DNA of 64,000 bases from JAWRCU01 sp033542235 (GTDB taxonomy: Bacteria; Pseudomonadota; Alphaproteobacteria; Rhizobiales; Rhizobiaceae). Positions 35,533-43,183 of the stretch are shown here, in pieces. Below the pieces are notes generated by a model that was given only the letters and a program-made list of their open reading frames with translations, was not told where the DNA came from and searched no databases. The stretch spans positions 1-64,000 of the forward strand of contig NZ_JAWRCU010000025.1 of NCBI RefSeq assembly GCF_033542235.1, read 5' to 3'. The position numbers and the translations under genes are program-made. How positions within the stretch are numbered: the stretch's first letter is position 1; every line of letters starts with the position of its first letter.

Positions 35533-35565
35533 GCCAATGCCGGCAAGGCGCCGCTCGGCATTGGC
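35533..35565. terminator. Hairpin between convergent DoxX and SDR genes
   Basis: A perfect 10-bp inverted repeat GCCAATGCCG (35533-35542) / CGGCATTGGC (35556-35565) begins seven bases after the DoxX stop, with the SDR gene converging from the other side. There is no T-run. It probably serves as a bidirectional transcript end. Confidence 0.5.
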
Positions 35566-35594
35566 GGATCAGGAAGCTCTGCGCTCTCGGCCTC

Positions 35595-36311
35595 TCAGGC
35601 GGCGAGTTGCAGGCCGCCGTCGCAAGTGAGCACCTGTCCCGTCACAAAGCTGTTCGTGATGAGATAGGCGATCGACTTGGCGACGTCATCGGGCTCCCCG
35701 ATGCGCCCGACCGGCGTCCGGCGCGCATAGTCGGCGAAAGCAGCTTCGCGCTGGTCCTGGGGCAGGAAGTCCCACCAGGGTGTGTTGATCACGCCCGGTG
35801 CGACGGCATTCACTCTGAGCGGCTTCAATTCCTTGGCAAGGATCGGAACGACCGTCAGCAGCGCGCCATTGATGGCGGCGACGCCGGCCAGTCCAGGCGC
35901 GGACATTTGGGCGGAAACCGCCGATACGAAAGTGATCGAGCCCTCTTTGCGGACATTAGGCAGCGCCTGCTGCGCGCAGAACAATTGCGGCCAAACCTTC
36001 TCGTCATAGCCGCTGCGAACCTCCGCGAGGTCCAGCGTCGCGAATTGCCCGATCCCCTTGCGGCCAGTCACAGACAGGACGAGGTGATCGAATGCCCCCA
36101 GGTCATCGAAGAATCTGCGGACTTCATCGGATTGCGTGGCGTCGAAGGCGGCGACTGCAACCTCGCCCGAAAGCTCTTGCCGTGCCCGATTGAGCCTGTC
36201 TTCGCTGCGGCCGGTGATCGTGACCTGCATGCCCTGCGCGAGCAGGCGCCTCGCGGTTGCGAGGCCGATGCCTGACGAGCCGCCGACGATGACGGTGTGT
36301 TCCTCTATCAT
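35595..36311 (-). CDS. SDR family oxidoreductase, atypical (no YxxxK)
   Basis: This 238-residue Rossmann-fold protein has the nucleotide loop GGSSGIGLA (11-19) and ends GQVLTCDGGLQLAA, as classical SDRs do. The usual catalytic Tyr-x-x-x-Lys is not there: the equivalent stretch reads GLAGVAAINGALLTVV, which puts Val and Asn at the two positions. A Ser-rich strand (VSAVSAQ) is kept. It may bind NAD(P) without normal dehydrogenase chemistry, or may use a variant mechanism. Its start overlaps the stop of the upstream SDR (ATGA), so the two form an operon. Confidence 0.88.
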   Translation of the reverse strand: MIEEHTVIVGGSSGIGLATARRLLAQGMQVTITGRSEDRLNRARQELSGEVAVAAFDATQSDEVRRFFDDLGAFDHLVLSVTGRKGIGQFATLDLAEVRSGYDEKVWPQLFCAQQALPNVRKEGSITFVSAVSAQMSAPGLAGVAAINGALLTVVPILAKELKPLRVNAVAPGVINTPWWDFLPQDQREAAFADYARRTPVGRIGEPDDVAKSIAYLITNSFVTGQVLTCDGGLQLAA

Positions 36312-37159
36312 TGATGCTGCTCCTTGAGCGCTGTTGAAAGAAAATCCGACGGAAGGCCGGCCAATTCGAGGCTCAGTTCTCTGAGCTCCTGTTGCGCCCT
36401 GCGGTCATAGGCTTGCGCGTCGGCGCGCGATTCGCTCAGCCCGCTGAAGTAGAGACCGCTGCGGCCTGCGAGCTTCGGCGACGTGGCAAGATTGAGGATG
36501 GCGTCCGCACCCTGCTCGACGGTGCTCACCGGCGTCACCCCGGCCCGTCTCACCATAGTGGTGTTCATGTAAGTGGCCGGGTGCAGGCTGTTGACCGTGA
36601 TGCCGGTTCCTTCGAGCTCCTGCGCCAAATCCATAGTCAACGTGATCTGCGCCAACTTGCTCTGGCAGTAGGCGCGCGTGCCGCTATAGCCGCGCGTCAG
36701 CATCACGTCGTCGAAGTCGATCGCCTGCTGCCCAGCCGAGGCGACGAAGACGATGCGGGCCGGTGCGCTCGCCTTGAGCAGGGGCAAAAGCAGCGCGGTC
36801 AAGAGAAAGCCGGCGAGGTAGTTGACGGCGAAGCGCAGCTCGAAGCCATCCGCACTCGTCTGGCGCTCGGCGCCGGCAGTTCCGATCCCGGCATTGTTGA
36901 TCAGTATGTCGAGCCTGTCGGTCCTGGCGCGGATCTCGTCGGCGAGGCCGCGTATCTCGGCCAACGAGGCAAGATCGGCGGTGACCAGCTCCGCCTTGCC
37001 GCCATGAGACGCGATTTCGGAAACGACGCGTTGGCCGCGCTCCTTGTTTCGGCCGTGAATGAACACCCTCGCGCCGCTTGCGCCCAGCCTTTGGGCTACC
37101 AGCCGCCCGACGCCGTCGGTCGAGCCGGTGATGAGTACGGTGCTCTCTTTCCGTTCCAT
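36308..37159 (-). CDS. SDR family NAD(P)-dependent oxidoreductase
   Basis: This 283-residue short-chain dehydrogenase/reductase has cofactor loop TGSTDGVG, the structural NNAG motif (ILINNAGIGTAG) and active-site Ser in IVFVASAGQ. Its catalytic Y-x-x-x-K is in RAYCQSKLAQ. The extended C terminus resembles retinol-dehydrogenase/WWOX-like SDRs. ATG 37159 is chosen because GGAGG sits six bases upstream; the frame extends to 37255 without support. It is divergent from an MmyB-type regulator, which is the usual regulator arrangement for such SDR genes. The substrate is unknown. Confidence 0.9.
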   Translation of the reverse strand: MERKESTVLITGSTDGVGRLVAQRLGASGARVFIHGRNKERGQRVVSEIASHGGKAELVTADLASLAEIRGLADEIRARTDRLDILINNAGIGTAGAERQTSADGFELRFAVNYLAGFLLTALLLPLLKASAPARIVFVASAGQQAIDFDDVMLTRGYSGTRAYCQSKLAQITLTMDLAQELEGTGITVNSLHPATYMNTTMVRRAGVTPVSTVEQGADAILNLATSPKLAGRSGLYFSGLSESRADAQAYDRRAQQELRELSLELAGLPSDFLSTALKEQHQ

Positions 37160-37233
37160 GATGAGCCTCCAATCTGCCGCTCTTGCGGGAAGATGGGGCG
37201 AGGGAAGCACCGCAAACAGTTCTGAATTTATAT

Positions 37234-37256
37234 AATGATGGTCATGACCGATCATT
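37234..37256. promoter_or_regulatory. Inverted repeat at the regulator start, candidate operator
   Basis: The 10-bp palindrome GGTCATGACC is flanked by AATGAT on the left and ATCATT on the right, giving a near-perfect two-fold symmetric site offset by one base. It covers the first codons of the MmyB-type regulator and sits in the 75-base divergent gap to the SDR operon. That position suits autoregulation and control of the SDR genes. Confidence 0.45.
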
Positions 37257-38110
37257 CATCCGATGAGAGCCGCAGGCGCGAACTGGGCGCGTTCCTGCGC
37301 TCGCGACGGGAACGGCTCAGCCCATCGGTGCTCGGCATTGGCTTGGGGCCGAGACGGCGGACGCCGGGCTTGCGGCGAGAGGAGGTAGCGATGGCGGCGG
37401 GCGTCGGGACCACCTGGTACACCTGGCTGGAGCAAGGGCGTGAAGTCAGGCCGTCCGCAGAAGTGCTGTCGGCGCTAAGTCAGGCCCTTCGGCTGGATGC
37501 GGCCGAGAAACGTCATCTGTTCATTCTCGCAGGGCGGCAACTGCCGGAACGGCCCGCCAGCGCTCAGGAAAAGGTCGAAGGTCCGCTGCTGCATATGCTC
37601 AACAGCCTTTCGATGCAGCCGGCCTATGTGGTGGGACGGCGCTGGGACGTGCTCGCCTGGAATTCTGCGGCGGCGGCTGTCTTCGGCGACTACGGTGCGC
37701 TGGACGGCGACACCCGCAACATCGTCCACATGGTCTTCACGAGCCCTAGCCACCGCCATCTTCTTGTCGATTGGGAAGAGGTCGCCCGCGTCGTGCTCGC
37801 CCAGTTTCGAGCGGAGAGCGCCAAATATATCGGCGACCCGGATTTCGAACGACTCGTCGCTCTGTTGATGCAATCGAGTCCCGAGTTCAGTGCTTGGTGG
37901 CCGCAACGTGACGTGCTTCGTCGCTTGTCCGGCGTGAAACACATCCGCCACCCTACGGCCGGCAAGATGGCTTTCGAGCACATGAGCTTTTCGATCGACG
38001 ACGGCTCCGACATGAGGCTGATCGTCTATACGCCGCTTGCCCAGGAAAACACGATCGCGAAGCTCGCGGGGCTGCTCGAAACCGCGCCGGCACACAGAAA
38101 GAGCGCGTAG
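37235..38110 (+). CDS. XRE-type helix-turn-helix regulator with MmyB-like ligand domain
   Basis: This 291-residue regulator has an N-terminal helix-turn-helix with the hallmark GLRREEVAMAAGVGTTWYTWLEQGR (about 47-71). The C-terminal MmyB-like domain (LNSLSMQPAYVVGRRWDVLAWNSAAAAVFGDY onward) probably binds a fatty-acid-like ligand, as known for MmyB. ATG 37244 (MTDHSSDE) is an alternative start; none of the three ATGs has a clear ribosome-binding site, so the message may be leaderless. It is divergent from the two SDR genes, its likely targets. Confidence 0.9.
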   Translation: MMVMTDHSSDESRRRELGAFLRSRRERLSPSVLGIGLGPRRRTPGLRREEVAMAAGVGTTWYTWLEQGREVRPSAEVLSALSQALRLDAAEKRHLFILAGRQLPERPASAQEKVEGPLLHMLNSLSMQPAYVVGRRWDVLAWNSAAAAVFGDYGALDGDTRNIVHMVFTSPSHRHLLVDWEEVARVVLAQFRAESAKYIGDPDFERLVALLMQSSPEFSAWWPQRDVLRRLSGVKHIRHPTAGKMAFEHMSFSIDDGSDMRLIVYTPLAQENTIAKLAGLLETAPAHRKSA

Positions 38111-38220
38111 ACCAAGCGGGTGCCCTCCATGAAAGCGGCTTCGGCTGCGCTTTTTCCAACAGAGTTGACGGCTCGCACGATTCGTGGATAAATATTATCT
38201 ATGATTATGAAGGGCCCGAG

Positions 38221-38727
38221 ATGAAGCTTGGCGACGGCGTCGAACAGGCGATCCACAGCGTGGCGTTGCTCGCCGGGTTGAGGGCGGACCGCGTCCTTGC
38301 CGCTGCCGCGTTGGCCGAATTTCACGGCGTGTCGCAGAGCTATTTGCTCAAGCATCTGCAGGCGCTGTCGAATGCCGGCATCCTCGCGACCGTGCCCGGT
38401 CCGAATGGCGGCTACAAGCTCGCCACCTCAGCTGCCAAGATCACGCTGCTCGACATCGTGCTCGCCGTGGAGGGGACAGCTCCTGCCTTCCGCTGCGCGG
38501 AGATCAGGAGGCGTGGACCCAATCCGCTGCCGGCTGTTGCCACGATCCGCCCTTGTGAGATCAATGCGGCGATGCTGAAGGCCGAGCGCGCCTGGCGCAA
38601 CGAGCTCGCCAAGGTCACCATTGCCGACGTCCTGTCATCCGTGGCGGCCAATGACCGCGACGGCTTCATCGACGCGCGGGTATGCGCATTTCTCGAGCTT
38701 CGGGAGCGGCATCAGCCAGCTCCATGA
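38221..38727 (+). CDS. Rrf2 family transcriptional regulator
   Basis: This 168-residue regulator has an Rrf2 winged helix (LAEFHGVSQSYLLKHLQALSNAGILATVPGPNGGYKLA, about 31-69). Cysteines at FRCAEIR and IRPCEIN could ligate a cluster or sense redox state, but the classical three-Cys Fe-S pattern is not complete. The AhpD-like gene begins 34 bases after it in the same direction. Co-occurrence of Rrf2 with carboxymuconolactone-decarboxylase-fold peroxidases is common and suggests peroxide-responsive control. Confidence 0.88.
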   Translation: MKLGDGVEQAIHSVALLAGLRADRVLAAAALAEFHGVSQSYLLKHLQALSNAGILATVPGPNGGYKLATSAAKITLLDIVLAVEGTAPAFRCAEIRRRGPNPLPAVATIRPCEINAAMLKAERAWRNELAKVTIADVLSSVAANDRDGFIDARVCAFLELRERHQPAP

Positions 38728-38761
38728 ACCAGTTCCAACTCCCAAGGCGAAAGGAACACCC

Positions 38762-39223
38762 GTGGAACCACGTCTCAACATCACGAAAGTTGCTCCTGAA
38801 ATCTACCAGGCCGTGATCGCGCTCGACCGCCACGTGTTCAGCGAAAGCGGGCTCGATAAGGCCATCGTCCATCTCATCAAGATCAGAGCCTCGCAGATCA
38901 ATGGATGCGCCTATTGCGTCGACATGCATGTCAAGCACGCCCGCCAGGACGGCTTCGGCGAGCAATGGATGCATATGATCTCGGTGTGGCGGGAATCGCC
39001 TATCTTCACCGAGAAGGAGCGGGCGGTGCTGGCCTGGACCGAAGCGCTGACGCTGCTCCCCGAAAGCCGCGCCGACGATGTCTATTTCGACCCGCTGCGC
39101 AACCATTTCAGCGGCGAGGAAATCGCCAAGATCACGGTCGCGATCGGCACGATCAATGTCTGGAGCCGCATTGCCGTCGGCCATCGGACGCAGCACCCGG
39201 TCGAGCGGCGCGAGGCGGCCTAA
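38762..39223 (+). CDS. Carboxymuconolactone decarboxylase family / AhpD-like protein
   Basis: This 153-residue helical protein of the AhpD-like fold has the redox pair CAYC in INGCAYCVDMHVKHAR (about 46-61). The conserved His (DMHVKHA) fits the alkylhydroperoxidase proton relay. The start is GTG 38762, six bases after AAAGGA; no ATG fits as well. It is likely cotranscribed with the Rrf2 regulator upstream and may reduce hydroperoxides. The physiological reductant is not encoded nearby. Confidence 0.88.
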   Translation: MEPRLNITKVAPEIYQAVIALDRHVFSESGLDKAIVHLIKIRASQINGCAYCVDMHVKHARQDGFGEQWMHMISVWRESPIFTEKERAVLAWTEALTLLPESRADDVYFDPLRNHFSGEEIAKITVAIGTINVWSRIAVGHRTQHPVERREAA

Positions 39224-39301
39224 GCACCGTCCGTGCTTCCGAACCTGTGGACGGGAGTTGCAGAAAGGCAGCTCCGGTCGAATATGACTCGGAGGAAGGG
39301 G

Positions 39302-39931
39302 TTATCTCTTCGGGCTGAGACCATCGATGTAGAGCTGCTCCAGGAATCGAGCGGCATCCTCGAAGCGGCCCTCGCCACCGCGGTCCGGTCCGAGCACTGC
39401 ACGCACCTGCACGTCGAAATCGGCATAGTGCTGAGTTGTCGCCCAGATCGAGAAGATCAGGTGAAAAGGATCGACCTTGGCGATCTTGCCGGCCCGGATC
39501 CAGCCCTTGATCACCTCGGCCTTCTCGTCGACGAGACGCTTCAACTCACCTTCAAGGATGGGCGTCATGCGCGGCGCGCCCTGCAACATCTCGTTGGCGA
39601 AGAGGCGGCTCTCGCGCGGAAAATCGCGTGCCATCTCCAGCTTGCGGCGGATGTAGCCGCGAATCTCAGTGATCGGGTCGCCGATGTCGTCGAGCTCGCG
39701 CAGCGGGGCAAGCCATGTGTCGAGCAGACGCTGCAGAACCGTCAGATGGATGTCTTCCTTGCGGCGGAAATAGTAGAGCAGGTTCGGCTTCGACATGCCG
39801 GCGGCATCCGCTATCTGGTCGATCGTGGCGCCGCGGAAACCATGATTTGAAAAGACTTCGAGTGCCGCTTCGAGAATGATCTCGCGCTTCTCGTTCTGAA
39901 TGCGCGTGCGGCGTGGAGCTTCCGCTTCCAC
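39302..39931 (-). CDS. rutR: RutR-type TetR-family regulator of pyrimidine use
   Basis: This 209-residue TetR-family protein has its helix-turn-helix at about 30-60 (GATIDQIADAAGMSKPNLLYYFRRKED). The C-terminal domain carries the RutR-typical DPFHLIFSIWATTQHYADFDVQ, the segment that forms the uracil/thymine pocket in E. coli RutR. It is divergent from the beta-alanine-type aminotransferase and next to the dihydropyrimidinase cluster. Candidate operators lie at 40149-40164 and 30511-30526. By analogy, DNA release is triggered by uracil or thymine. Confidence 0.88.
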   Translation of the reverse strand: MEAEAPRRTRIQNEKREIILEAALEVFSNHGFRGATIDQIADAAGMSKPNLLYYFRRKEDIHLTVLQRLLDTWLAPLRELDDIGDPITEIRGYIRRKLEMARDFPRESRLFANEMLQGAPRMTPILEGELKRLVDEKAEVIKGWIRAGKIAKVDPFHLIFSIWATTQHYADFDVQVRAVLGPDRGGEGRFEDAARFLEQLYIDGLSPKR

Positions 39932-39949
39932 GGCTACAGGCCTTGCAGT

Positions 39950-40030
39950 GGGGACAATTTACTTACTTCCCCTCGCGCCAGGCCCGCGGACGGGCTCGCC
40001 CAGAATCGGGAATTAAGTAGACCGACCCTG
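39950..40030. repeat. Degenerate GGGGACA-family element
   Basis: The left end GGGGACAATTTACTT matches the 52923 copy at 14 of 15 bases. The right end AAGTAGACCGACCC only loosely resembles AAGTAGCAGTCCCC. The length, about 81 bases, agrees with the other copies, but the assignment is weak. Confidence 0.4.
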
Positions 40031-40148
40031 GGGCCTGCCAGCACTGGCCCAACAAACTGGACCAGTTTTTCCTTGTGGGTTGGCGGGCATTTCCGGCCGA
40101 TCATTTCGATTAGTATTCCCTTGACCGCCTCCATGGCGGTGCTAACGT

Positions 40149-40164
40149 TTGTCCAATCGGTCAA
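40149..40164. promoter_or_regulatory. RutR-like operator upstream of the aminotransferase operon
   Basis: TTGTCCAATCGGTCAA, whose complement is TTGACCGATTGGACAA, matches 12 of 14 specified positions of the E. coli RutR site TTGACCAnnTGGTCAA. It is 77 bases before the aminotransferase ATG, in the gap shared with rutR, and shares TTGACCGATTG with the box before preT. Confidence 0.65.
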
Positions 40165-40240
40165 AAATTTGCGTAGCAGAAAACGCAGGCGGGACCAAGC
40201 GTTGGCCGCTAACAATAGGGGACCATAGAGGAGCTTGGTC

Positions 40241-41569
40241 ATGTCGAACCGACTCAACGTCGTACCGAACGATCTTTCCGCATTCTGGATGCCGTTCACG
40301 GCCAACCGGCAGTTCAAGCAGTCGCCGCGCATGTTCGCGTCTGCCAAGGACATGCACTACACGACCACCGACGGCCGCAAGGTGCTGGACGGAACCTCCG
40401 GCCTCTGGTGCGTGAACGCCGGCCACTGCCGACCGAAGATCGTCGAGGCGATCCAGCGGCAGGCGGCCGAGCTCGACTATGCGCCCGCCTTCCAGATGGG
40501 CCACCCCATCGTCTTCGAATTTGCCAACCGGCTGGTGGACATCGCGCCCAAGGGCCTGGACCACGTCTTCTTCACCAATTCCGGCTCGGAGTCGGTCGAT
40601 ACGGCGCTGAAGATCGCGCTCGCCTACCAGCGCGTCAAAGGCGAGGGCTCGCGTTTCCGTCTCATCGGCCGCGAACGCGGGTATCACGGCGTCAATTTCG
40701 GCGGCATCTCCGTCGGCGGCATCGTCTCCAACCGCAAGATGTTCGGCACGCTGCTCACCGGCGTCGATCATCTGCCGCACACGCACAACCTGGCCAAGAA
40801 CGCCTTCACCCGCGGCGAGCCGGAGCATGGCGCCGAACTCGCCGACGAGCTGGAGAGGATCGTCACCTTGCATGACGCCTCGACGATTGCGGCTGTCATT
40901 GTCGAGCCTGTGGCGGGTTCCACCGGTGTGCTCATCCCGCCGAAGGGCTACCTCCAGAAGCTCCGCGCGATCTGCGACAAATACGGCATCCTGCTCATTT
41001 TCGACGAGGTCATCACCGGCTTCGGTCGTCTCGGCACGCCGTTCGCCGCCGATTATTTCGGCATCCTTCCGGACATCATGATCACGGCAAAGGGCGTCAC
41101 CAACGGCGTCATCCCGATGGGCGCGGTGTTCGTGAAGAAGGAGATCCACGACGCCTTCATGACCGGCCCGGAGCACCTCATTGAGTTCTTCCACGGCTAC
41201 ACCTATTCGGGCAACCCGATCGCCTGCGCAGCCGGCATGGGCACACTCGAGACATATAAGGAAGAGGGCCTGCTGACGCGCGGCGAGGAGCTCGCCTCGC
41301 ATTGGGAGGATGCCCTGCATTCGCTCAAGGGCGAGCCCCACGTCATCGACATCCGCAACATCGGTCTGATCGGCGCGATCGAGCTGGAGCCGATCGCCGG
41401 CCAGCCCACCAAGCGCGCCTTCTCTGCCTTTGTGAAGGCGTTCGAGCGCGGTGCATTGATCCGCACCACGGGCGACATCATCGCGCTTTCCCCGCCGCTG
41501 ATCGTCACCAAGGGCCAGATCAACGAGTTGATCGATCATGTGCGGGAAGTGCTGAGGATGGTGGATTGA
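40241..41569 (+). CDS. Class III omega-aminotransferase (beta-alanine:pyruvate type)
   Basis: This 442-residue PLP-dependent fold-type I aminotransferase has the Schiff-base Lys in MITAKGVTNGVIPMG, the PLP-phosphate region TNSGSESVDTALK and LLIFDEVITGFGRLG with the cofactor Asp. In this operon its job would be the last step of reductive pyrimidine catabolism, turning beta-alanine or beta-aminoisobutyrate into the semialdehyde. ATG 40241 follows GAGGAG by seven bases; the TTG at 40235 is not needed. A RutR-like box lies upstream, and cupin and amidohydrolase genes follow directly. Confidence 0.92.
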   Translation: MSNRLNVVPNDLSAFWMPFTANRQFKQSPRMFASAKDMHYTTTDGRKVLDGTSGLWCVNAGHCRPKIVEAIQRQAAELDYAPAFQMGHPIVFEFANRLVDIAPKGLDHVFFTNSGSESVDTALKIALAYQRVKGEGSRFRLIGRERGYHGVNFGGISVGGIVSNRKMFGTLLTGVDHLPHTHNLAKNAFTRGEPEHGAELADELERIVTLHDASTIAAVIVEPVAGSTGVLIPPKGYLQKLRAICDKYGILLIFDEVITGFGRLGTPFAADYFGILPDIMITAKGVTNGVIPMGAVFVKKEIHDAFMTGPEHLIEFFHGYTYSGNPIACAAGMGTLETYKEEGLLTRGEELASHWEDALHSLKGEPHVIDIRNIGLIGAIELEPIAGQPTKRAFSAFVKAFERGALIRTTGDIIALSPPLIVTKGQINELIDHVREVLRMVD

Positions 41570-41573
41570 TCCG

Positions 41574-41864
41574 ATGGCCCGCCCTCCGGCCACCTCGAAG
41601 GTTCTCGTCGACGATCCCAGGGTGCGCGTGACGCGCTGGGATTTCCAGCCGGGCGCAGAGACCGGCTGGCATCGTCACGGGATGGATTATGTGGTGACCA
41701 CGATCACCCCTTGCGCCTTTCTGCTCGAGGAGCCCGGCGGCGGGACGCGCCGGGTCGACATGGAGGCTGGGGTGGCCTACCGGCGCGACGAAGGTGTCGA
41801 ACACAATGTCGTCAATGCAGGAACGGCTCCGATGGCTTTCATCGAGCTGGAATTGAAGGACTGA
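41574..41864 (+). CDS. Small cupin-domain protein
   Basis: This 96-residue single-cupin protein has metal-binding residues in GAETGWHRHGMDYVV (His-x-His, then a distal acidic position) and GVEHNVVNAG (third His). It lies four bases after the aminotransferase stop and ten before the amidohydrolase start, inside the pyrimidine-degradation operon. No catalytic role is known for it in this pathway. It might be a small isomerase, a dioxygenase-like enzyme or a sensor of pathway intermediates. Confidence 0.87.
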   Translation: MARPPATSKVLVDDPRVRVTRWDFQPGAETGWHRHGMDYVVTTITPCAFLLEEPGGGTRRVDMEAGVAYRRDEGVEHNVVNAGTAPMAFIELELKD

Positions 41865-41873
41865 GGAGCAGCA

Positions 41874-43124
41874 ATGGCCGCACCGGGCGAGAATTTGCGC
41901 ATCAATGCCGACCGCCTGTGGGACACCATTATGGAAATGGCCAAGATCGGCCCTGGCGTCGCCGGCGGTAACAACCGCCAGACGCTGACCGATGCGGACG
42001 GAGAAGGGCGTCACCTGTTCAAGCGCTGGTGCGACGAGGCCGGCCTCGAGCTTGGCGTCGACAAGATGGGCACCATGTTCGCCCGTCGCGAGGGCACCGA
42101 CCCTGAGGCGCTGCCGGTCTATGTCGGCAGCCATCTCGACACGCAGCCGACAGGCGGCAAGTATGACGGCGTTCTCGGCGTTCTGAGCGGACTGGAGGTA
42201 GTACGCTCGCTGGACGACCTCGGCATCAGGACGAAGCACCCGATCGTCGTCACGAACTGGACGAACGAGGAGGGCGCGCGCTTCGCGCCGGCCATGGTCG
42301 CCTCCGGGGTTTTCGCCGGCGCGCTTACGCTCGACTATGCCTATTCCCGTAAGGATCCGGAGGGAAAGACCTTCGGCGAGGAGCTGAAGCGCATCGGCTG
42401 GCAAGGCGACGAAGAGGTCGGCGCACGCAAGATGCACGCCTATTTCGAATATCACATCGAGCAGGGGCCGATCCTCGAGGCAGAAAACAAGCAGATCGGC
42501 GTGGTGACGCATTGCCAGGGCCTCTGGTGGCTCGAGTTCACGCTGAGGGGCAAGGAAGCGCATACCGGCTCGACGCCCATGAACATGCGCGTCAATGCCG
42601 GGCTCGCCATGGCGCGCATCTTCGAAATGGTGCAGAAAGTGGCCCTTGCGAACCAGCCGGGCGCGGTGGGCGGCGTCGGCCAGGTCAAGTTCGCCCCCAA
42701 TTCGCGCAACGTGCTGCCCGGAACGGTCGTGTTCACCGTAGATATCCGCTCGCCCGATCAGGCCAAGCTCGACGGCATGCGCAAGACGATCGAGACCGAG
42801 GCTGCCAAGATCGCCGAAGAGCTCGGCGTCGGCTGTTCGGTGGAAGCCGTCGGACATTTTGATCCGGTCACCTTCGATCCCACGCTGGTCGGCCGCATCC
42901 GCTCGGCGGCGGAGAAGCTCGGCTATTCGCACATGAACATCATCTCCGGTGCCGGGCACGATGCGTGCTGGGCGGCCAAGGTCGCGCCCGCGACCATGGT
43001 CATGTGTCCTTGCGTCGACGGGCTCTCGCACAACGAAGCAGAGAACATCTCCAAGGAATGGGCCGAAGCCGGCGCCAACGTTCTCTTCCATGCGGTGGTG
43101 GAGACGGCGGGGATTGTCGAATGA
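41874..43124 (+). CDS. Zn-dependent M20-family amidohydrolase (beta-ureidopropionase / N-carbamoyl amino acid hydrolase)
   Basis: This 416-residue binuclear metal hydrolase has ligands typical of the allantoate/N-carbamoyl-amino-acid amidohydrolase family: His in YVGSHLDTQ, bridging Asp in GGKYDG, Glu-Glu in TNEEGARF, His in EYHIEQGP and a C-terminal His in DGLSHNEAE. In this operon it most likely hydrolyses N-carbamoyl-beta-alanine to beta-alanine, CO2 and ammonia, between dihydropyrimidinase and the aminotransferase. A GAGGAGC site precedes ATG 41874. Allantoate as substrate is less likely because no purine genes are near. Confidence 0.92.
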   Translation: MAAPGENLRINADRLWDTIMEMAKIGPGVAGGNNRQTLTDADGEGRHLFKRWCDEAGLELGVDKMGTMFARREGTDPEALPVYVGSHLDTQPTGGKYDGVLGVLSGLEVVRSLDDLGIRTKHPIVVTNWTNEEGARFAPAMVASGVFAGALTLDYAYSRKDPEGKTFGEELKRIGWQGDEEVGARKMHAYFEYHIEQGPILEAENKQIGVVTHCQGLWWLEFTLRGKEAHTGSTPMNMRVNAGLAMARIFEMVQKVALANQPGAVGGVGQVKFAPNSRNVLPGTVVFTVDIRSPDQAKLDGMRKTIETEAAKIAEELGVGCSVEAVGHFDPVTFDPTLVGRIRSAAEKLGYSHMNIISGAGHDACWAAKVAPATMVMCPCVDGLSHNEAENISKEWAEAGANVLFHAVVETAGIVE

Positions 43125-43183
43125 ACTGAATAGGATACCGAACGCAGCTCGCAAGAAGCGCGAACGAAACAAGGGGAATACCA

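Larger units (their letters stand above)
39932..40240. other. Divergent intergenic region rutR / aminotransferase
   Basis: This 309-base gap has no credible gene. It holds a degenerate GGGGACA-family repeat (about 39950-40030) and a RutR-like box (40149-40164). A minus-strand open frame covering 39934-40353 runs into the aminotransferase gene and looks spurious. Confidence 0.7.

Noticed and set aside
39934..40353. 139-residue minus-strand open frame in the rutR/aminotransferase gap
   Set aside because: It spans a repeat remnant, the RutR-like box and the aminotransferase N terminus; no motif or plausible ribosome-binding site.
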